Shown: positions 26,308 through 35,595, counted from the first letter of the stretch. The stretch: DNA of 50,872 nt from Nostoc sp. KVJ20 (GCF_001712795.1 NZ_KV757727.1:1-50872), one strand, 5' to 3'. Translations and numbers: made by a program. Notes: a model not told the origin generated them from the letters alone.

Positions 26308-27687
26308 TCAAACTAAAGGCAATAGGATTTCAAATTTTGTACCCATACCAGTCTGTGAATGAAAATTCAATTTACCGCCATGTCTCACAGTAATAATTCT
26401 ATAACTTACTGCTAAACTAGTATTTTTACCATTCTTTGTTTCAAGAGAAAAAGAATCCGTAATTTGCTGTTGTAATTCTTCAGACATTCCAGAGCCATTG
26501 TCAGCAATACGAATTAAAACCCAACGAGAATCTGGTGCATTTGGGTCACTTGCTTCTTGTGAAATAACTTCTGTGGTAATCTCAATTCGGGGTTTTTGAA
26601 CAGTCTTTGTCTCATCTAAATGCAACTGCTGTCGTACTGCTTCATTGAGTAAAGTATCAACAACTTCACTTAAAATATTCAACAAAACCTGGTTTAGCTG
26701 CCCCATAAAGCAATACACGGGCGGTAATTGCCCGTAGTATTTGACGATTTCAATTTCTCCTTGAATCCGGCTATTAATTAATAGAATAATACTATCGATA
26801 CAGGCGTGTAAATCTACTGGTTTAGGATAAAGTTCATCGATATGACAGAAGTTTTGTAGACTGGTGACGAGTTTTTTTAATCTTTCTGCTCCCGTGCGGA
26901 TACTCGCAAGCGATCGCGACAAATCTTGTTCTAAAAAATCAAATTCAATTTCTTCTTTGATCTGATTAATTGCCTGAGAAACTGATGGTAACTCTTGATC
27001 GTAAGCTGCTATCAGTTTGAGTAAATCTTGGCTGTAGGTTGAAACATAAGTTATGTTACCCCAAATAAAGCCTACTGGGTCTAAAATTTCATGCGCTACG
27101 CCGTCAACCAAACGCCCCAGATTTGCCATTTTATCATTTTGAATCAATTGGGCTTGGCTACGTTCATACCGCACTAGATTGTCGATTCCTCGAATTTGCC
27201 AAGAAATAATATTCAATTCTTGGACATCTAACAATCTATAATCACCAGATTCGGTTTGTACTACAATTGGTTCTGCTAATAATTCTGGCGATCGCTTTAA
27301 GCTAAGTTGCATCGTAGTTAAAATCGATGTTGTATCTGCAACCAGCAACATCGGCGTTCGTGCATAGCTGTAGAGAACGGCTAATGGTTGCTGAACAAAT
27401 AACTCTTGTCCGAATGGGCGAATCAAAAATTCCAGCAGTCGCCGTCGGGAAATCATTCCAATGAATTGTCCCTGTTCTACCAAAATTACTCCTGGTAACA
27501 GGGGATATTTTTCCAAAAAACTAGCCACTTCCATACCGGTGTGGTTGATTTCCACCGTGAAGTTATACATTGGCAGCTCTTGGAGGGTTGAATCCAAACC
27601 AAGATCGCGATCGCTACCCTCAGACAAAAATGGCGGTGAGATTTGGTAACTGAATTCTTCTGGCACTAGACACCCTGATTTTTTCAA
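26308..27687 (-). CDS. Histidine kinase with CBS-like N-terminus; probable degenerate kinase
   Basis: 459 residues. Residues about 40-165 look like a CBS-type module (LPGVILVEQGQFIGMISRRR, then LFVQQPLAVLY). A linker leads to the H box GVAHEILDP (His199). The dimerisation and ATP domains align with the neighbouring FIST-linked kinase, but key sites are changed: the second N-box Asn (Asn245 there) is Glu341 here (NILSEVVDTLL), and the F box and G2 loop (GKGTGMGMAIS there) read GKNTSLAVS, without the glycines. G1 (DNGSG, 396-400) is kept. It may therefore bind ATP poorly and act as a pseudokinase or phosphotransfer partner. The start is uncertain: TTG at 27687, GTG at 27666 or ATG at 27570. Confidence 0.85.
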   Translation of the reverse strand: MKKSGCLVPEEFSYQISPPFLSEGSDRDLGLDSTLQELPMYNFTVEINHTGMEVASFLEKYPLLPGVILVEQGQFIGMISRRRLLEFLIRPFGQELFVQQPLAVLYSYARTPMLLVADTTSILTTMQLSLKRSPELLAEPIVVQTESGDYRLLDVQELNIISWQIRGIDNLVRYERSQAQLIQNDKMANLGRLVDGVAHEILDPVGFIWGNITYVSTYSQDLLKLIAAYDQELPSVSQAINQIKEEIEFDFLEQDLSRSLASIRTGAERLKKLVTSLQNFCHIDELYPKPVDLHACIDSIILLINSRIQGEIEIVKYYGQLPPVYCFMGQLNQVLLNILSEVVDTLLNEAVRQQLHLDETKTVQKPRIEITTEVISQEASDPNAPDSRWVLIRIADNGSGMSEELQQQITDSFSLETKNGKNTSLAVSYRIITVRHGGKLNFHSQTGMGTKFEILLPLV

Positions 27688-27926
27688 AGACAGGTAAACA
27701 ATAAGTTAATATTTTACATTCTGCCACCCTCAAAATCCGGTTTTGGTTTGGGTATTTAGTAAGACTAGTGGTCTTGAAGGCGAAAATCTTTCTCAGGTGA
27801 CTGGAAGCAATTGCCGTGCGATTTCTGATTTGGGCGGAGAATATTTACAGAGCGATGTCTACGACGGGCTACGCCTATGCAAGCTACACTAAAAACAACC
27901 TTTACAAAGCGTGCAAAGGTAGCGTT

Positions 27927-28712
27927 ATGACCTCTGTAACCAATCCACCCAACGCCCTCACCCCTTTCCCTGACCATACCCAGCTTCCTGATTCCGATGG
28001 CACGTTTGTGAAAAACTGGCAAGAGCATCCTCAAAGCATCTTACTAACTGATTCGATTACACCTGTCCTCAAGCAATTAAGTCCTGAAGGCCAATATTGC
28101 ATTGGTCAGGACTTAGGCATTTACTGGCGCTTGACTGATCCCCCGGAAAAAGGCGCAGAAGCACCGGATTGGTTTTATGTACCGAATGTACCGCCTACAC
28201 TAAATGGGCAAACGCGACGTTCTTATGTATTGTGGCGGGAGTTTATTGCTCCGTTGATTATCTTGGAATTTGTCTCTGGGGACGGTAGTGAAGAACGAGA
28301 CAAAACTCCTTGGAAGGGTAAATTTTGGATTTATGAGCAAGTGATTCGTCCTCCCTTCTACGGCATTTATGAAGTGAGTAAGGCCAGTATAGAAGTTTAT
28401 CATCTGATTGAAGGACAGTATCAGATTTTACCAGCAAATGAACGAGGACATTATCCCATAGTTGCTTTGGGTGTTGAATTAGGTTTATGGCAGGGAGTTT
28501 ATCAGAATGTGGAATTACCCTGGCTGCGTTGGTGGGATTTACAAGGTAATTTGCTGTTGAGTGGGGATGAAAGAGCCGAACAAGAACGTGAAAGAGCAGA
28601 ACAAGAACGCGAAAGAGCCGAACAAGAACGTGAAAGAGCAGAACAAGAACGTGAAAGAGCCGATCGCCTAGCTGCCCAATTGCGATCGCTCGGCGTTGAA
28701 CCAGAAACCTGA
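27927..28712 (+). CDS. Uma2-family (DUF820) putative endonuclease with repeat-built coiled coil
   Basis: 261 residues from the ATG at 27927. The PD-(D/E)xK-like Uma2 fold, very abundant in cyanobacteria, is visible: PDWFYVPNVPP, an LIILEFVSGDGSEERD strand carrying the usual catalytic acid region, YGIYEVSKASIEVYHL, and WLRWWDLQGNLLLSGDERAEQ. Many members lack proven nuclease activity. The C-terminus is a highly charged helix made of ERAEQER units encoded by a 21-base tandem repeat, then LAAQLRSLGVEP. Upstream in-frame codons run through a Nostoc repeat (about 27852-27885) and are not likely coding. Function unknown; no operon partner. Confidence 0.88.
   Translation: MTSVTNPPNALTPFPDHTQLPDSDGTFVKNWQEHPQSILLTDSITPVLKQLSPEGQYCIGQDLGIYWRLTDPPEKGAEAPDWFYVPNVPPTLNGQTRRSYVLWREFIAPLIILEFVSGDGSEERDKTPWKGKFWIYEQVIRPPFYGIYEVSKASIEVYHLIEGQYQILPANERGHYPIVALGVELGLWQGVYQNVELPWLRWWDLQGNLLLSGDERAEQERERAEQERERAEQERERAEQERERADRLAAQLRSLGVEPET
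28569..28652 (+). repeat. 21-bp tandem repeat inside the Uma2 gene
   Basis: Four full units of GAAAGAGCxGAACAAGAACG plus a partial fifth. Units alternate at one base (GCC, GCA, GCC, GCA, then GCC), so the real copying unit may be 42 bases. In-frame, encoding ERAEQER; copy number likely varies between strains. Confidence 0.85.
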
Positions 28713-28724
28713 TATTTTACTAGA

Positions 28725-28750
28725 AATTACGAATTACGAATTACGAATTA
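28725..28750 (-). repeat. Heptamer array (CGAATTA)
   Basis: Three to four reverse-orientation heptamers just after the Uma2 stop. They create an artificial open frame (NYELRIKK) that runs into the SLH gene and makes a false upstream start at 28696. Confidence 0.75.
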
Positions 28751-28827
28751 AAAAAGGCTGGTGTAAAACAGTCATCTGTGGCTTAATTTGTTTAGACACA
28801 AATTTTACTGCTACCAGGGTAATCACG

Positions 28828-29997
28828 ATGACAAATAAACCTCCTTCCGAACCAGAGTCATCCCAAAGAACTGCCCTTGGCTTTGATGAGTTTATAGCCA
28901 TTCTGGTTGCGTTCACCACTATCGGAGCAATTCTTTTTTGGTCATTGTCCCGCAGGGATTCTAGCTTGGACTTAAATGGGCTGCTGTCGCCTTCCTCCAC
29001 ACCGTCTTCTAGTGTTCAACCAAATCAAGTATTGCCTTCCCCTACTCCCAAGGTAGAAGCAAATGCAGTGCCGAAAAACGTTCTACCCTATTCTCCAACT
29101 GAGCCTGTTGTTGAACCCACGACACCTTCATTCCCAACTAATAGCGCAACTCCTTCTGGCGCAGTGTTGCCATCTACTCAGGTAATCCCAACTCAATCTC
29201 CACAACCGCCTGTATCCTCTTCAAGAGAAGTTGAATCGACAATCGTATCATCAGCATTGCCTTTAGTAACTCCGGCAAAACAAAAATCAATCATTCCGCC
29301 GCCAATTGCATTTAACGATGTACCGACTGACTTTTGGGGTCGGCGTTTTATAGACGTTCTTTCTTCCCGTGGTATTCTCAAGGGGTTTCCTGATTATTCT
29401 TTTAGACCAAATCAGCCTGTAAACCGCGCCGAATTTGCTGCCATACTGCAAAAAGCTTTTGAGCAAAAACAGTCTAAGACTGCGATCGCATTTCAAGATG
29501 TACCAGCGAAATTTTGGGCAACTCCAGCAATTGACCAAGCCATCAGTGCCGGATTTCTCAAAGGCTACCCGAAACAATCCTTCAAGCCACAACAAAATAT
29601 TTCGCGAGTGCAAGTTTTAGTTGCCCTTACCAGTGGGTTAAATCTGCAAGCACCCACTTCTCCAAATCAGATTTTAAGTGTCTATAAAGATGCTAAAGAC
29701 ATTCCAGCCTATGCTACTAGCAAAATAGCCGCTGCTACAACCAATGGTCTGGTAGTTAACTATCCAAATCCACAACTTCTTGCTCCCAACAAAGTAGCTA
29801 CTAGGGCTGAAGTGGCAGCGATGATTCATCAAGCTTTAGTAAAACAGGGCAAGTTACAGGCAATTCCATCTCAAAATATTGTGCGTAGGAGTAATCCCCC
29901 GCAGCAGGCATCGCCCAAAATATCTCCAGAAGTTTTGCAGACTCCAAAACAGAACCCAAACGGTAAATTGTCTGTCGGAAGTTCGTCTCAACAATAA
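28828..29997 (+). CDS. SLH-domain protein with N-terminal membrane anchor
   Basis: 389 residues from the ATG at 28828 (AGGG nine bases upstream; the longer frame runs through a repeat). A single membrane helix at about 18-40 (DEFIAILVAFTTIGAILFWS) is followed by a Pro/Ser/Thr-rich linker (45-150), then three SLH repeats: DVPTDFWGRRFIDVL to FKPQ-type ends, about 160-220, 225-280 and 285-345 (GFPDYSFRPNQPVNRAEFAA shows the consensus). SLH repeats bind peptidoglycan-linked polysaccharide, so the protein likely tethers the inner membrane to the wall. No partner gene nearby. A Gln/Pro-rich tail ends it. Confidence 0.9.
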   Translation: MTNKPPSEPESSQRTALGFDEFIAILVAFTTIGAILFWSLSRRDSSLDLNGLLSPSSTPSSSVQPNQVLPSPTPKVEANAVPKNVLPYSPTEPVVEPTTPSFPTNSATPSGAVLPSTQVIPTQSPQPPVSSSREVESTIVSSALPLVTPAKQKSIIPPPIAFNDVPTDFWGRRFIDVLSSRGILKGFPDYSFRPNQPVNRAEFAAILQKAFEQKQSKTAIAFQDVPAKFWATPAIDQAISAGFLKGYPKQSFKPQQNISRVQVLVALTSGLNLQAPTSPNQILSVYKDAKDIPAYATSKIAAATTNGLVVNYPNPQLLAPNKVATRAEVAAMIHQALVKQGKLQAIPSQNIVRRSNPPQQASPKISPEVLQTPKQNPNGKLSVGSSSQQ

Positions 29998-30353
29998 TTC
30001 CTAATTCGTAATCAAATCAAGAGCTAGAGTCCCTGATTTATAAAGATTGTAGCGTTATTGATCGGGATTTAGAATCCATATATAGCTGTAGTCAAACAGA
30101 TTAGGACAGTGTTGATTACTCAAAGTCTTGAAAAACTGGGTTTTTACTCAGCACTGGCTCAACACCCCGCTATATAACGTAATTACGAATTATTAATGAA
30201 CTTGTAGGGAATTTTACGAGAAGTCTGACTGCCGACTTTCGGCGGTCAGACTTCTGTTATTTGAAATTAAGCATACTCCTATACAGAAGCAAGCTATGGG
30301 TAGTGTCTGTCTACGACACGCTCTCGCGTTCGTAGAGAAGCGATAATCAGATG
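29998..30353. other. Intergenic region with large hairpin
   Basis: Includes a partial heptamer repeat after the SLH gene (29996-30012), the long hairpin at 30219-30255, and a Nostoc repeat with ACGACACGCTCTCGCGTTCG (about 30312-30331) just before the CAAD gene end. No gene recognised. Confidence 0.55.
30219..30255. terminator. Long stem-loop, likely bidirectional terminator
   Basis: AGAAGTCTGACTGCCG pairs with CGGCGGTCAGACTTCT over 16 bases with one G-T type mismatch and a 5-base loop. It lies between two convergent genes (SLH and CAAD) and could end both. Confidence 0.6.
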
Positions 30354-30791
30354 TTAAGCTTCTGGAATTTCTTTACCGACAACTTGTGATTTAAGAGTGG
30401 TGATTTCAGTAGTTAACTCTTTCCTGGTTGAGGCTTTGAGTAAATAGCGGTAAACAAACCAGGCAGAGTAACCAATACCAATCAACTCAAAAGTAGGTGC
30501 TACCAAGGGTATATCATTCAAAGCATCTAATATTGCCAAGAGTACTTTAACCCCAACAATTGATCCCAAAATTAAACCAACTGTTACCAGGGGTTGCTTA
30601 TATTGATTAAAGAAGCTTCCCAGATATTCTGGCAATGTTGCTAAAAAGCTAGAAATTTGCTCACCGTATTTTAGCCATTCGTCTTGAGACTGTGCGGCAG
30701 GCTGGATTTTGGTGATGGTTCCCGTTTGGTTGTTGATCTCTGCCACTGTAGTCTCTTTAGATGCGGTTTCCGTAAATTCTTGTTCTGGCAT
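30354..30791 (-). CDS. CAAD-domain (CURT1-like) membrane protein
   Basis: 145 residues from the ATG at 30791, preceded by GGGAG; an earlier ATG four codons upstream has no ribosome site. A hydrophilic N-terminal third is followed by an amphipathic helix (YGEQISSFLATLPEYLGSFF), two membrane helices (about 67-92 and 97-118) and a charged C-terminal helix. This is the CAAD domain, also appended to some cyanobacterial aminoacyl-tRNA synthetases and related to the chloroplast curvature protein CURT1. It likely sits in thylakoid membranes and bends or organises them. Monocistronic. Confidence 0.9.
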   Translation of the reverse strand: MPEQEFTETASKETTVAEINNQTGTITKIQPAAQSQDEWLKYGEQISSFLATLPEYLGSFFNQYKQPLVTVGLILGSIVGVKVLLAILDALNDIPLVAPTFELIGIGYSAWFVYRYLLKASTRKELTTEITTLKSQVVGKEIPEA

Positions 30792-31821
30792 TTTCACTCC
30801 CATAAATTTGACAGTTGAGTTTTTCTAATCTGGATAATTACAACCAAAAGGCTGTTGATTAGGTAATGCACAAGTGCATCATTACAATTGGGTGAAGGTC
30901 ACAAAAGGGTTTTAGTGTCCTATAACCATAATTGCCCCGTAATATCTACTGCATCAACTACAAGGTAGACAGTCAGTAGGAGGATAGAATTCAGAAGGCA
31001 GCAAGATGTATTATAATCAACCTTCTGATACTATTTTTTAGAATCAACTGGAATCCTCAGGTTGTGATTATCCCATTCCGTGTCATTTGCCCATAATCGT
31101 ACTAAATCTAAGTACAAATCATGCAAAAATCAGTCCACTTCTCATTTATATAAGCCTAGAAGCGGATTTTATCTGATATTAAAGCTATCTTAGACCGCGT
31201 TCGTCAATTAACCCATTCGTATTGATATTAATACGTAATAAAAATTTTTGTGTGTTCATACAGACTAGACTTTTAACTTATTTTATGATAAACGTGACTC
31301 AATACTGGGGGATGAGGGAGATGATAGGACAAAGTTAAAGGGAAAAGGATAAAGAAACAAACCCCTTCCCCCTTCCCCTTTACCCTTTACCCTTTTTCAT
31401 AATCCCCCATGACCCATGCCCAACAAATGTCAAACCTTTTGTTTTTTTCCTGATTGTATTAATTTTATAAGGAAGCAGTAAGTTAGAGTAGTGGCGTACC
31501 TGATGGCAAAAACTAATTGCTATCAACCGCATATTGAGGAAAGTGTTGTGGTAAAGAGAAGATGCTCTCTGGCGGGTCGTTAATGCAGAAAACTATTCAT
31601 TGCTGCTGACAAAAGTGAATTCTGTACGCCTTCGTAAGTTTACTTAGGAGCATTGCTATAAAAAGCACTCATATAATATAAGGTTATGCTAATTATCTAA
31701 TAAGCAATGATTTGCTCTTGCGATAAAAGAAGATAATGTAGATGTTAATAACTAAATTGAAGTGTTTGTACAAGCTAGACTAATTTGGTGATTTTTGTGG
31801 GAAGGCAAGGAGGTTTGAGAA
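30792..31821. other. Intergenic region of about 1 kb
   Basis: No convincing gene. It contains an AT-rich promoter region for the CAAD gene, low-complexity CCCTTTACCCTTT-type repeats (about 31360-31400) partly complementary to a purine-rich stretch at 31320-31350, and the long leader of the histidine kinase gene. A 26-codon frame starting at 31503 (MAKTNCYQPH) has no supporting evidence. A small RNA cannot be excluded. Confidence 0.45.
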
Positions 31822-33546
31822 ATGCCAACTCAAAAGCCAACCCCTATCGACAGCAGTTCAGAAAGCAAAAAAGTGCCAGCCGAAGAACCATCGACAGACG
31901 AACTCCCAACTATAGAATTTCCCTCACGAGGGAAACTCAAAGCTAGTTCTTGGCGCATCCATCAAAAAATCGGCTATGGTTACTTTGTAGCGATCGGAAT
32001 TGGCTTTTTTGGCTCACTGACTGGGTTGGTGATTGCCAACTACTACCGGGGAAGGGAAGTCAGACAATTCAATCAAGCCTATGAACAAGGACAACTACTG
32101 AGTAATTATAAAGATGCAGTCATCGGGGCGCAATTACATAGCTCTAACCTAGTTGCTGTATTAGAAAATTCACAACAACTGCAAAGTAAAAAAGCCGATT
32201 TTCTGAAGAATGTTGAAAAAGCCAAGCAATTAGAGTCAAAAATTGGTGGATTTATTGACAGTAAACCGAAAAGACTAGCAGCAACAAGTTCGACTTTACA
32301 GACCTTATTGCTGGATTACCAGACTAATCTAAAAGCTTACGTTGACCAAATAGAGGTTGTCTTACAGAAAATTGACTCCCAGGAAGTGCAGCCTGAAGAG
32401 ATTTCCTCTGCCCGATCGCAGTTATTAACAATAATGCGTGGTGGAACAGCCATACGGCTAGACCAGCTTTCGCAAAACTTGACTAACATCCTGCAAACTG
32501 CTGAAGATCAAGAGCAAGAAAGGCAAAAAGCCGTTGAACAGGCGAAAATCGTTGAGCGATTCATCGTGATCATGAGTATGCTGGTTTCGGTAGCGATCGC
32601 AGCTATTGTAGCTTGGCGTACCAGTCGGGCGATCGCTGAACCAGTTATCACTGTCACCCAAGTAGCTGAACAAGTTGCAAGGAAACATAATTTTGATTTG
32701 CGAGCGCCCGTTACCACTGAAGATGAAATCGGCTTACTCGCCAAATCTCTAAATCGTCTGATTGAGCGGGTATCTGAACGAACAAAAGAACTACAACAAG
32801 CTAAAGAATTAGCCGAAGCTGCAAGCAAAGCAAAAAGCATATTTCTGGCCAATGTCAGCCACGAATTACGCACACCATTAAATGCTGTCATTGGTTTGAG
32901 CCAACTTCTAGAAGACGACGCGACCGATCTTGGTTTATCGGCAGACTTTATCACAGACTTAGAAACAATTAACGCTGCTGGTAAGCATTTACTGCACTTG
33001 ATTAATGAAATCCTCGACTTGTCAAAAATTGAAGCGGGGAAAATGACCCTCTATCCTGAGACATTTGAGATTGGGACGCTGATTCATAACGTCGTCCTCA
33101 CAGTCAAACCAGCGATAGAAAAAAATTCCAATGTTTTAGAAGTGGATTTTGATCAGCAACTTGGCACCATGTACGCTGATCAAACTAGGATGCGGCAGGT
33201 ATTGTTAAACTTACTCAGCAACGCCAGTAAATTCACTACAAACGGTAAGGTGACGCTGACAGTCAAGAGAGAAAAAGATGAATTCCGACCAGAGGCTCCT
33301 TTGGGAAGCATTACTTTTACCGTTACCGACACAGGTATAGGTATGTCTCATCGTCAACAGCAGCAGTTATTTCAACCTTTTACACAAGGAGATACTTCGA
33401 CGACGAAAAAGTATGGAGGTACGGGACTGGGATTAGCAATTAGCCGTCACTTTTGCCAGATGATGGGTGGTGAAATTATTGTCAAAAGTCAGCCGGGAAT
33501 TGGTTCTACTTTCACCATTCGTCTACCAATGACTGTGCAGGATTGA
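31822..33546 (+). CDS. Membrane sensor histidine kinase with HAMP domain
   Basis: 574 residues. An N-terminal cytoplasmic segment (1-50) leads to membrane helix 1 (about 52-73), a helical extracytoplasmic sensor (75-245), helix 2 (246-264), HAMP (266-318), a coiled linker, the HisKA box NVSHELRTPLNAVIGLS (His347) and an HATPase domain with NLLSNASKFT, DTGIGM and GGTGLGLAIS. All motifs are intact. The periplasmic part is helical, like a CHASE3- or four-helix-type sensor, of unknown ligand. Strong AGGAGG ribosome site before the ATG. No response regulator follows; orphan kinases are usual in cyanobacteria. Confidence 0.93.
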   Translation: MPTQKPTPIDSSSESKKVPAEEPSTDELPTIEFPSRGKLKASSWRIHQKIGYGYFVAIGIGFFGSLTGLVIANYYRGREVRQFNQAYEQGQLLSNYKDAVIGAQLHSSNLVAVLENSQQLQSKKADFLKNVEKAKQLESKIGGFIDSKPKRLAATSSTLQTLLLDYQTNLKAYVDQIEVVLQKIDSQEVQPEEISSARSQLLTIMRGGTAIRLDQLSQNLTNILQTAEDQEQERQKAVEQAKIVERFIVIMSMLVSVAIAAIVAWRTSRAIAEPVITVTQVAEQVARKHNFDLRAPVTTEDEIGLLAKSLNRLIERVSERTKELQQAKELAEAASKAKSIFLANVSHELRTPLNAVIGLSQLLEDDATDLGLSADFITDLETINAAGKHLLHLINEILDLSKIEAGKMTLYPETFEIGTLIHNVVLTVKPAIEKNSNVLEVDFDQQLGTMYADQTRMRQVLLNLLSNASKFTTNGKVTLTVKREKDEFRPEAPLGSITFTVTDTGIGMSHRQQQQLFQPFTQGDTSTTKKYGGTGLGLAISRHFCQMMGGEIIVKSQPGIGSTFTIRLPMTVQD

Positions 33547-33690
33547 AGGATAAGGTGTAAAGGATGTATTTAAAACCTTTCCCCATTCCCCATTCCCCAT
33601 TCCCTTTGATTTTTATTTGCTCTAGACTCGACCTTAACGCACCTTTGTCAGATCATAAAGAATGATTAAGAAAAACGAGTATAGACAAAC

Positions 33691-34938
33691 ATGATAAAAA
33701 TGCTAGCTGAAAACTTGATGGGGATTGAAGCAAGATTACAAATTAATTGGGTTTGGCTAAATGCCAGCTTACAGTTTGCTATTTGGGGAATTTTTTCACT
33801 TTTACTCGCTGAAGTCTTGAGAGACAGCTACCATGCTTTGTGTCACCAAGTCAATTGGCTTGCTAAATGGCACAACAAGCACCATAGCGCCTATCGCCGC
33901 GATTTATCGATAGTTTCCCTGAAAGTTTACCAAGAATCCCAGCTATATCACGACATTTTAGAGTCGAGTCTACTGTTGATGGTATTGGTAGTCGTTGCCT
34001 TAATTGTCCAGCAAATGGGGTTATGGCTAGGAGTAGTTTATGCTTCTACCTTCTTATATGGCGCGTCTGTACGATATTTTCAGGGAAAAATTGATACAGA
34101 TTACAACCACCTACCCGGCCCTTTAGAAACAATTCCATCCATTTGGTGGGTGAATCGGTCTTACCATTGGCGACATCATTTTGATGATGTCAACGCTTAC
34201 TACAGTGGTGTCTTTCCCTTGGTGGATAAAATTCTTGGTACAGGACTGTCTCTCAAGGGTAAAACCATCGCTTTAACCGGAGCATCAGGAGCGTTGGGTC
34301 AAGCGTTAACGGCTGAACTTGTAAAGAATAATGCTAAAGTTGTCGCATTAACCACTAATCCAGAAAAATTAGTAGAGCAAACTGGGGTGAAGGTAATTCC
34401 CTGGCAGTTGGGTAATGAAGCTAATTTGAGGGATAGTTTAGAGAAAGTAGATATTTTAATTATCAACCACGGAATCAATGTCTACACCAGCCGTACACCA
34501 GAGGCTATCAACTCCTCTTATGAGGTGAATACCTTTTCCGCATTGCGGTTGATGGATATATTTTCGACAACTGTAACAGGGCCACAGGCAAAAGCAACTA
34601 AAGAAATCTGGGTAAATACTTCTGAGGCGGAGGTTTCTCCAGCGTTGAGTCCGCTTTATGAACTCAGCAAGCGATCGCTAGGAGATATGATTACCCTCAA
34701 GCGTTTGGACGGGAATTGTGTAATTCGCAAGTTAATTCTTGGCCCATTTAAGAGTCAACTGAATCCTTATGGAGTGATGTCTGCACAGCAAGTTGCTCGT
34801 GCTATCTTATTTTTGGCACGGCGAGACTTCCGAAATATTATTGTGACAATAAATCCTCTCACCTATCTGCTATTTCCCTTAAAAGAAACTAGTACATGGT
34901 TATACTATCGAATCTTCAGCCGGACAGCCAAAAGTTAG
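33691..34938 (+). CDS. Fatty acid hydroxylase/desaturase-like and short-chain dehydrogenase fusion
   Basis: 415 residues, a fusion. The N-terminal half (to about 185) is a membrane fatty-acid hydroxylase/sterol-desaturase type with di-iron histidine boxes HALCH, HNKHH and HWRHH and membrane helices around 25-45 and 90-125. The C-terminal half (about 188-400) is SDR-like: TGASGALG cofactor loop (197-204), INHGIN in place of NNAG, and YELSKRSL carrying Tyr and Lys. Proteins of this architecture are annotated as bifunctional sterol desaturase/short-chain dehydrogenase; the lipid or pigment modified is unknown. The exact start (ATG at 33691, 33700 or 33718) is not settled. Confidence 0.88.
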   Translation: MIKMLAENLMGIEARLQINWVWLNASLQFAIWGIFSLLLAEVLRDSYHALCHQVNWLAKWHNKHHSAYRRDLSIVSLKVYQESQLYHDILESSLLLMVLVVVALIVQQMGLWLGVVYASTFLYGASVRYFQGKIDTDYNHLPGPLETIPSIWWVNRSYHWRHHFDDVNAYYSGVFPLVDKILGTGLSLKGKTIALTGASGALGQALTAELVKNNAKVVALTTNPEKLVEQTGVKVIPWQLGNEANLRDSLEKVDILIINHGINVYTSRTPEAINSSYEVNTFSALRLMDIFSTTVTGPQAKATKEIWVNTSEAEVSPALSPLYELSKRSLGDMITLKRLDGNCVIRKLILGPFKSQLNPYGVMSAQQVARAILFLARRDFRNIIVTINPLTYLLFPLKETSTWLYYRIFSRTAKS

Positions 34939-35051
34939 TCGATCGAAACAGAATTCAGGAATCAGGAGCGGAGCCGGAGACGCTCCGCCTCCGGTCAGAA
35001 TGGGCTAAACCTTAGCTATCCGCTAACAGAATGATATTTGTATGAGTGGCG

Positions 35052-35101
35052 GATAGCGTAGCGGTAGCGAGTATTCGATAGCATAGCGTTAGCGAGTCTT
35101 C
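35052..35101 (+). repeat. 25-bp tandem duplication
   Basis: Two adjacent 25-base units (starting GATAGCGTAGCGG and GATAGCATAGCGT) with three mismatches. They precede a GGGGAGACGCC repeat like the one at 20720. Non-coding. Confidence 0.75.
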
Positions 35102-35259
35102 TCCCAAGGGGAGACGCCAAGGGCGAACGAGCGTCGCGTCTGAATAAACGGGTTTGAAACCCCCACCAAATCCAATACAGTTCAGATAAAGATCAAAATA
35201 CTTGTAGAGACGGCGATTTATCGCGTCTCGAATACCCACAATTTTGTACAATTAGCCCT

Positions 35260-35439
35260 TAGAGGATGTTTGAAAAGTCATGATTGATGTATCAAATATT
35301 TTTTTACCCCTCCCTAACCCTCCCCTTATGAAGGGGAGGGAACCGGATTTTCTATGTTTCCCCCCTTTATAAGGGGGGACTAAGGGGGGTAACAACGCAA
35401 TTAAAATCACAGTCAATCACTTTTCAAACAACCTCTTAG
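35260..35439. mobile_element. MITE-like element with about 27-base terminal inverted repeats
   Basis: TTAGAGGATGTTTGAAAAGT at the left (from 35259) is matched by the complement of CACTTTTCAAACAACCTCTTA at the right (about 35419-35439). The 180-base interior holds GGGGAGGG and GGGGGG stems (35302-35395). A sequence like the end occurs again at 50509-50528 inside a broken gene. A TTA may be duplicated at the ends. Confidence 0.7.
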
Positions 35440-35595
35440 ACTTCATAAGTATCTGCTAGATATAAAATGCGTTCAGATTATTTTTTCTCAAAGCCGAGAG
35501 ATAGTTGATTGTTTGTACTAACAAGGTAAAAATTAGCTATAATCACAGCAAAAATACTCCTCTTCTAAATCTAAAATTCCAAATTTAAAATTGAT

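Larger units (their letters stand above)
34939..35595. other. Repeat-rich intergenic region
   Basis: Holds a GC-rich repeat (CGGAGACGCTCCGCCTCCGG, about 34974-34996), the 25-base tandem duplication (35052-35101), a segment with GAGACG...CGTCTC stems (about 35205-35229), the inverted-repeat element 35260-35439, and the AT-rich promoter region of the MscS gene. A 79-codon minus-strand frame (35012-35251) is made of repeats and is not credible. Confidence 0.6.

Noticed and set aside
28696..28827. Longer N-terminus for the SLH protein
   Set aside because: The extension is encoded by the CGAATTA heptamer array and has no ribosome site; the ATG at 28828 does.
31503..31583. 26-codon frame MAKTNCYQPH in a 1-kb spacer
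   Set aside because: Too short, no ribosome site and no conservation evidence; noted only in the spacer description.
35012..35251. Minus-strand 79-codon frame
   Set aside because: Made of GC-rich interspersed repeats, including the 25-base tandem duplication.
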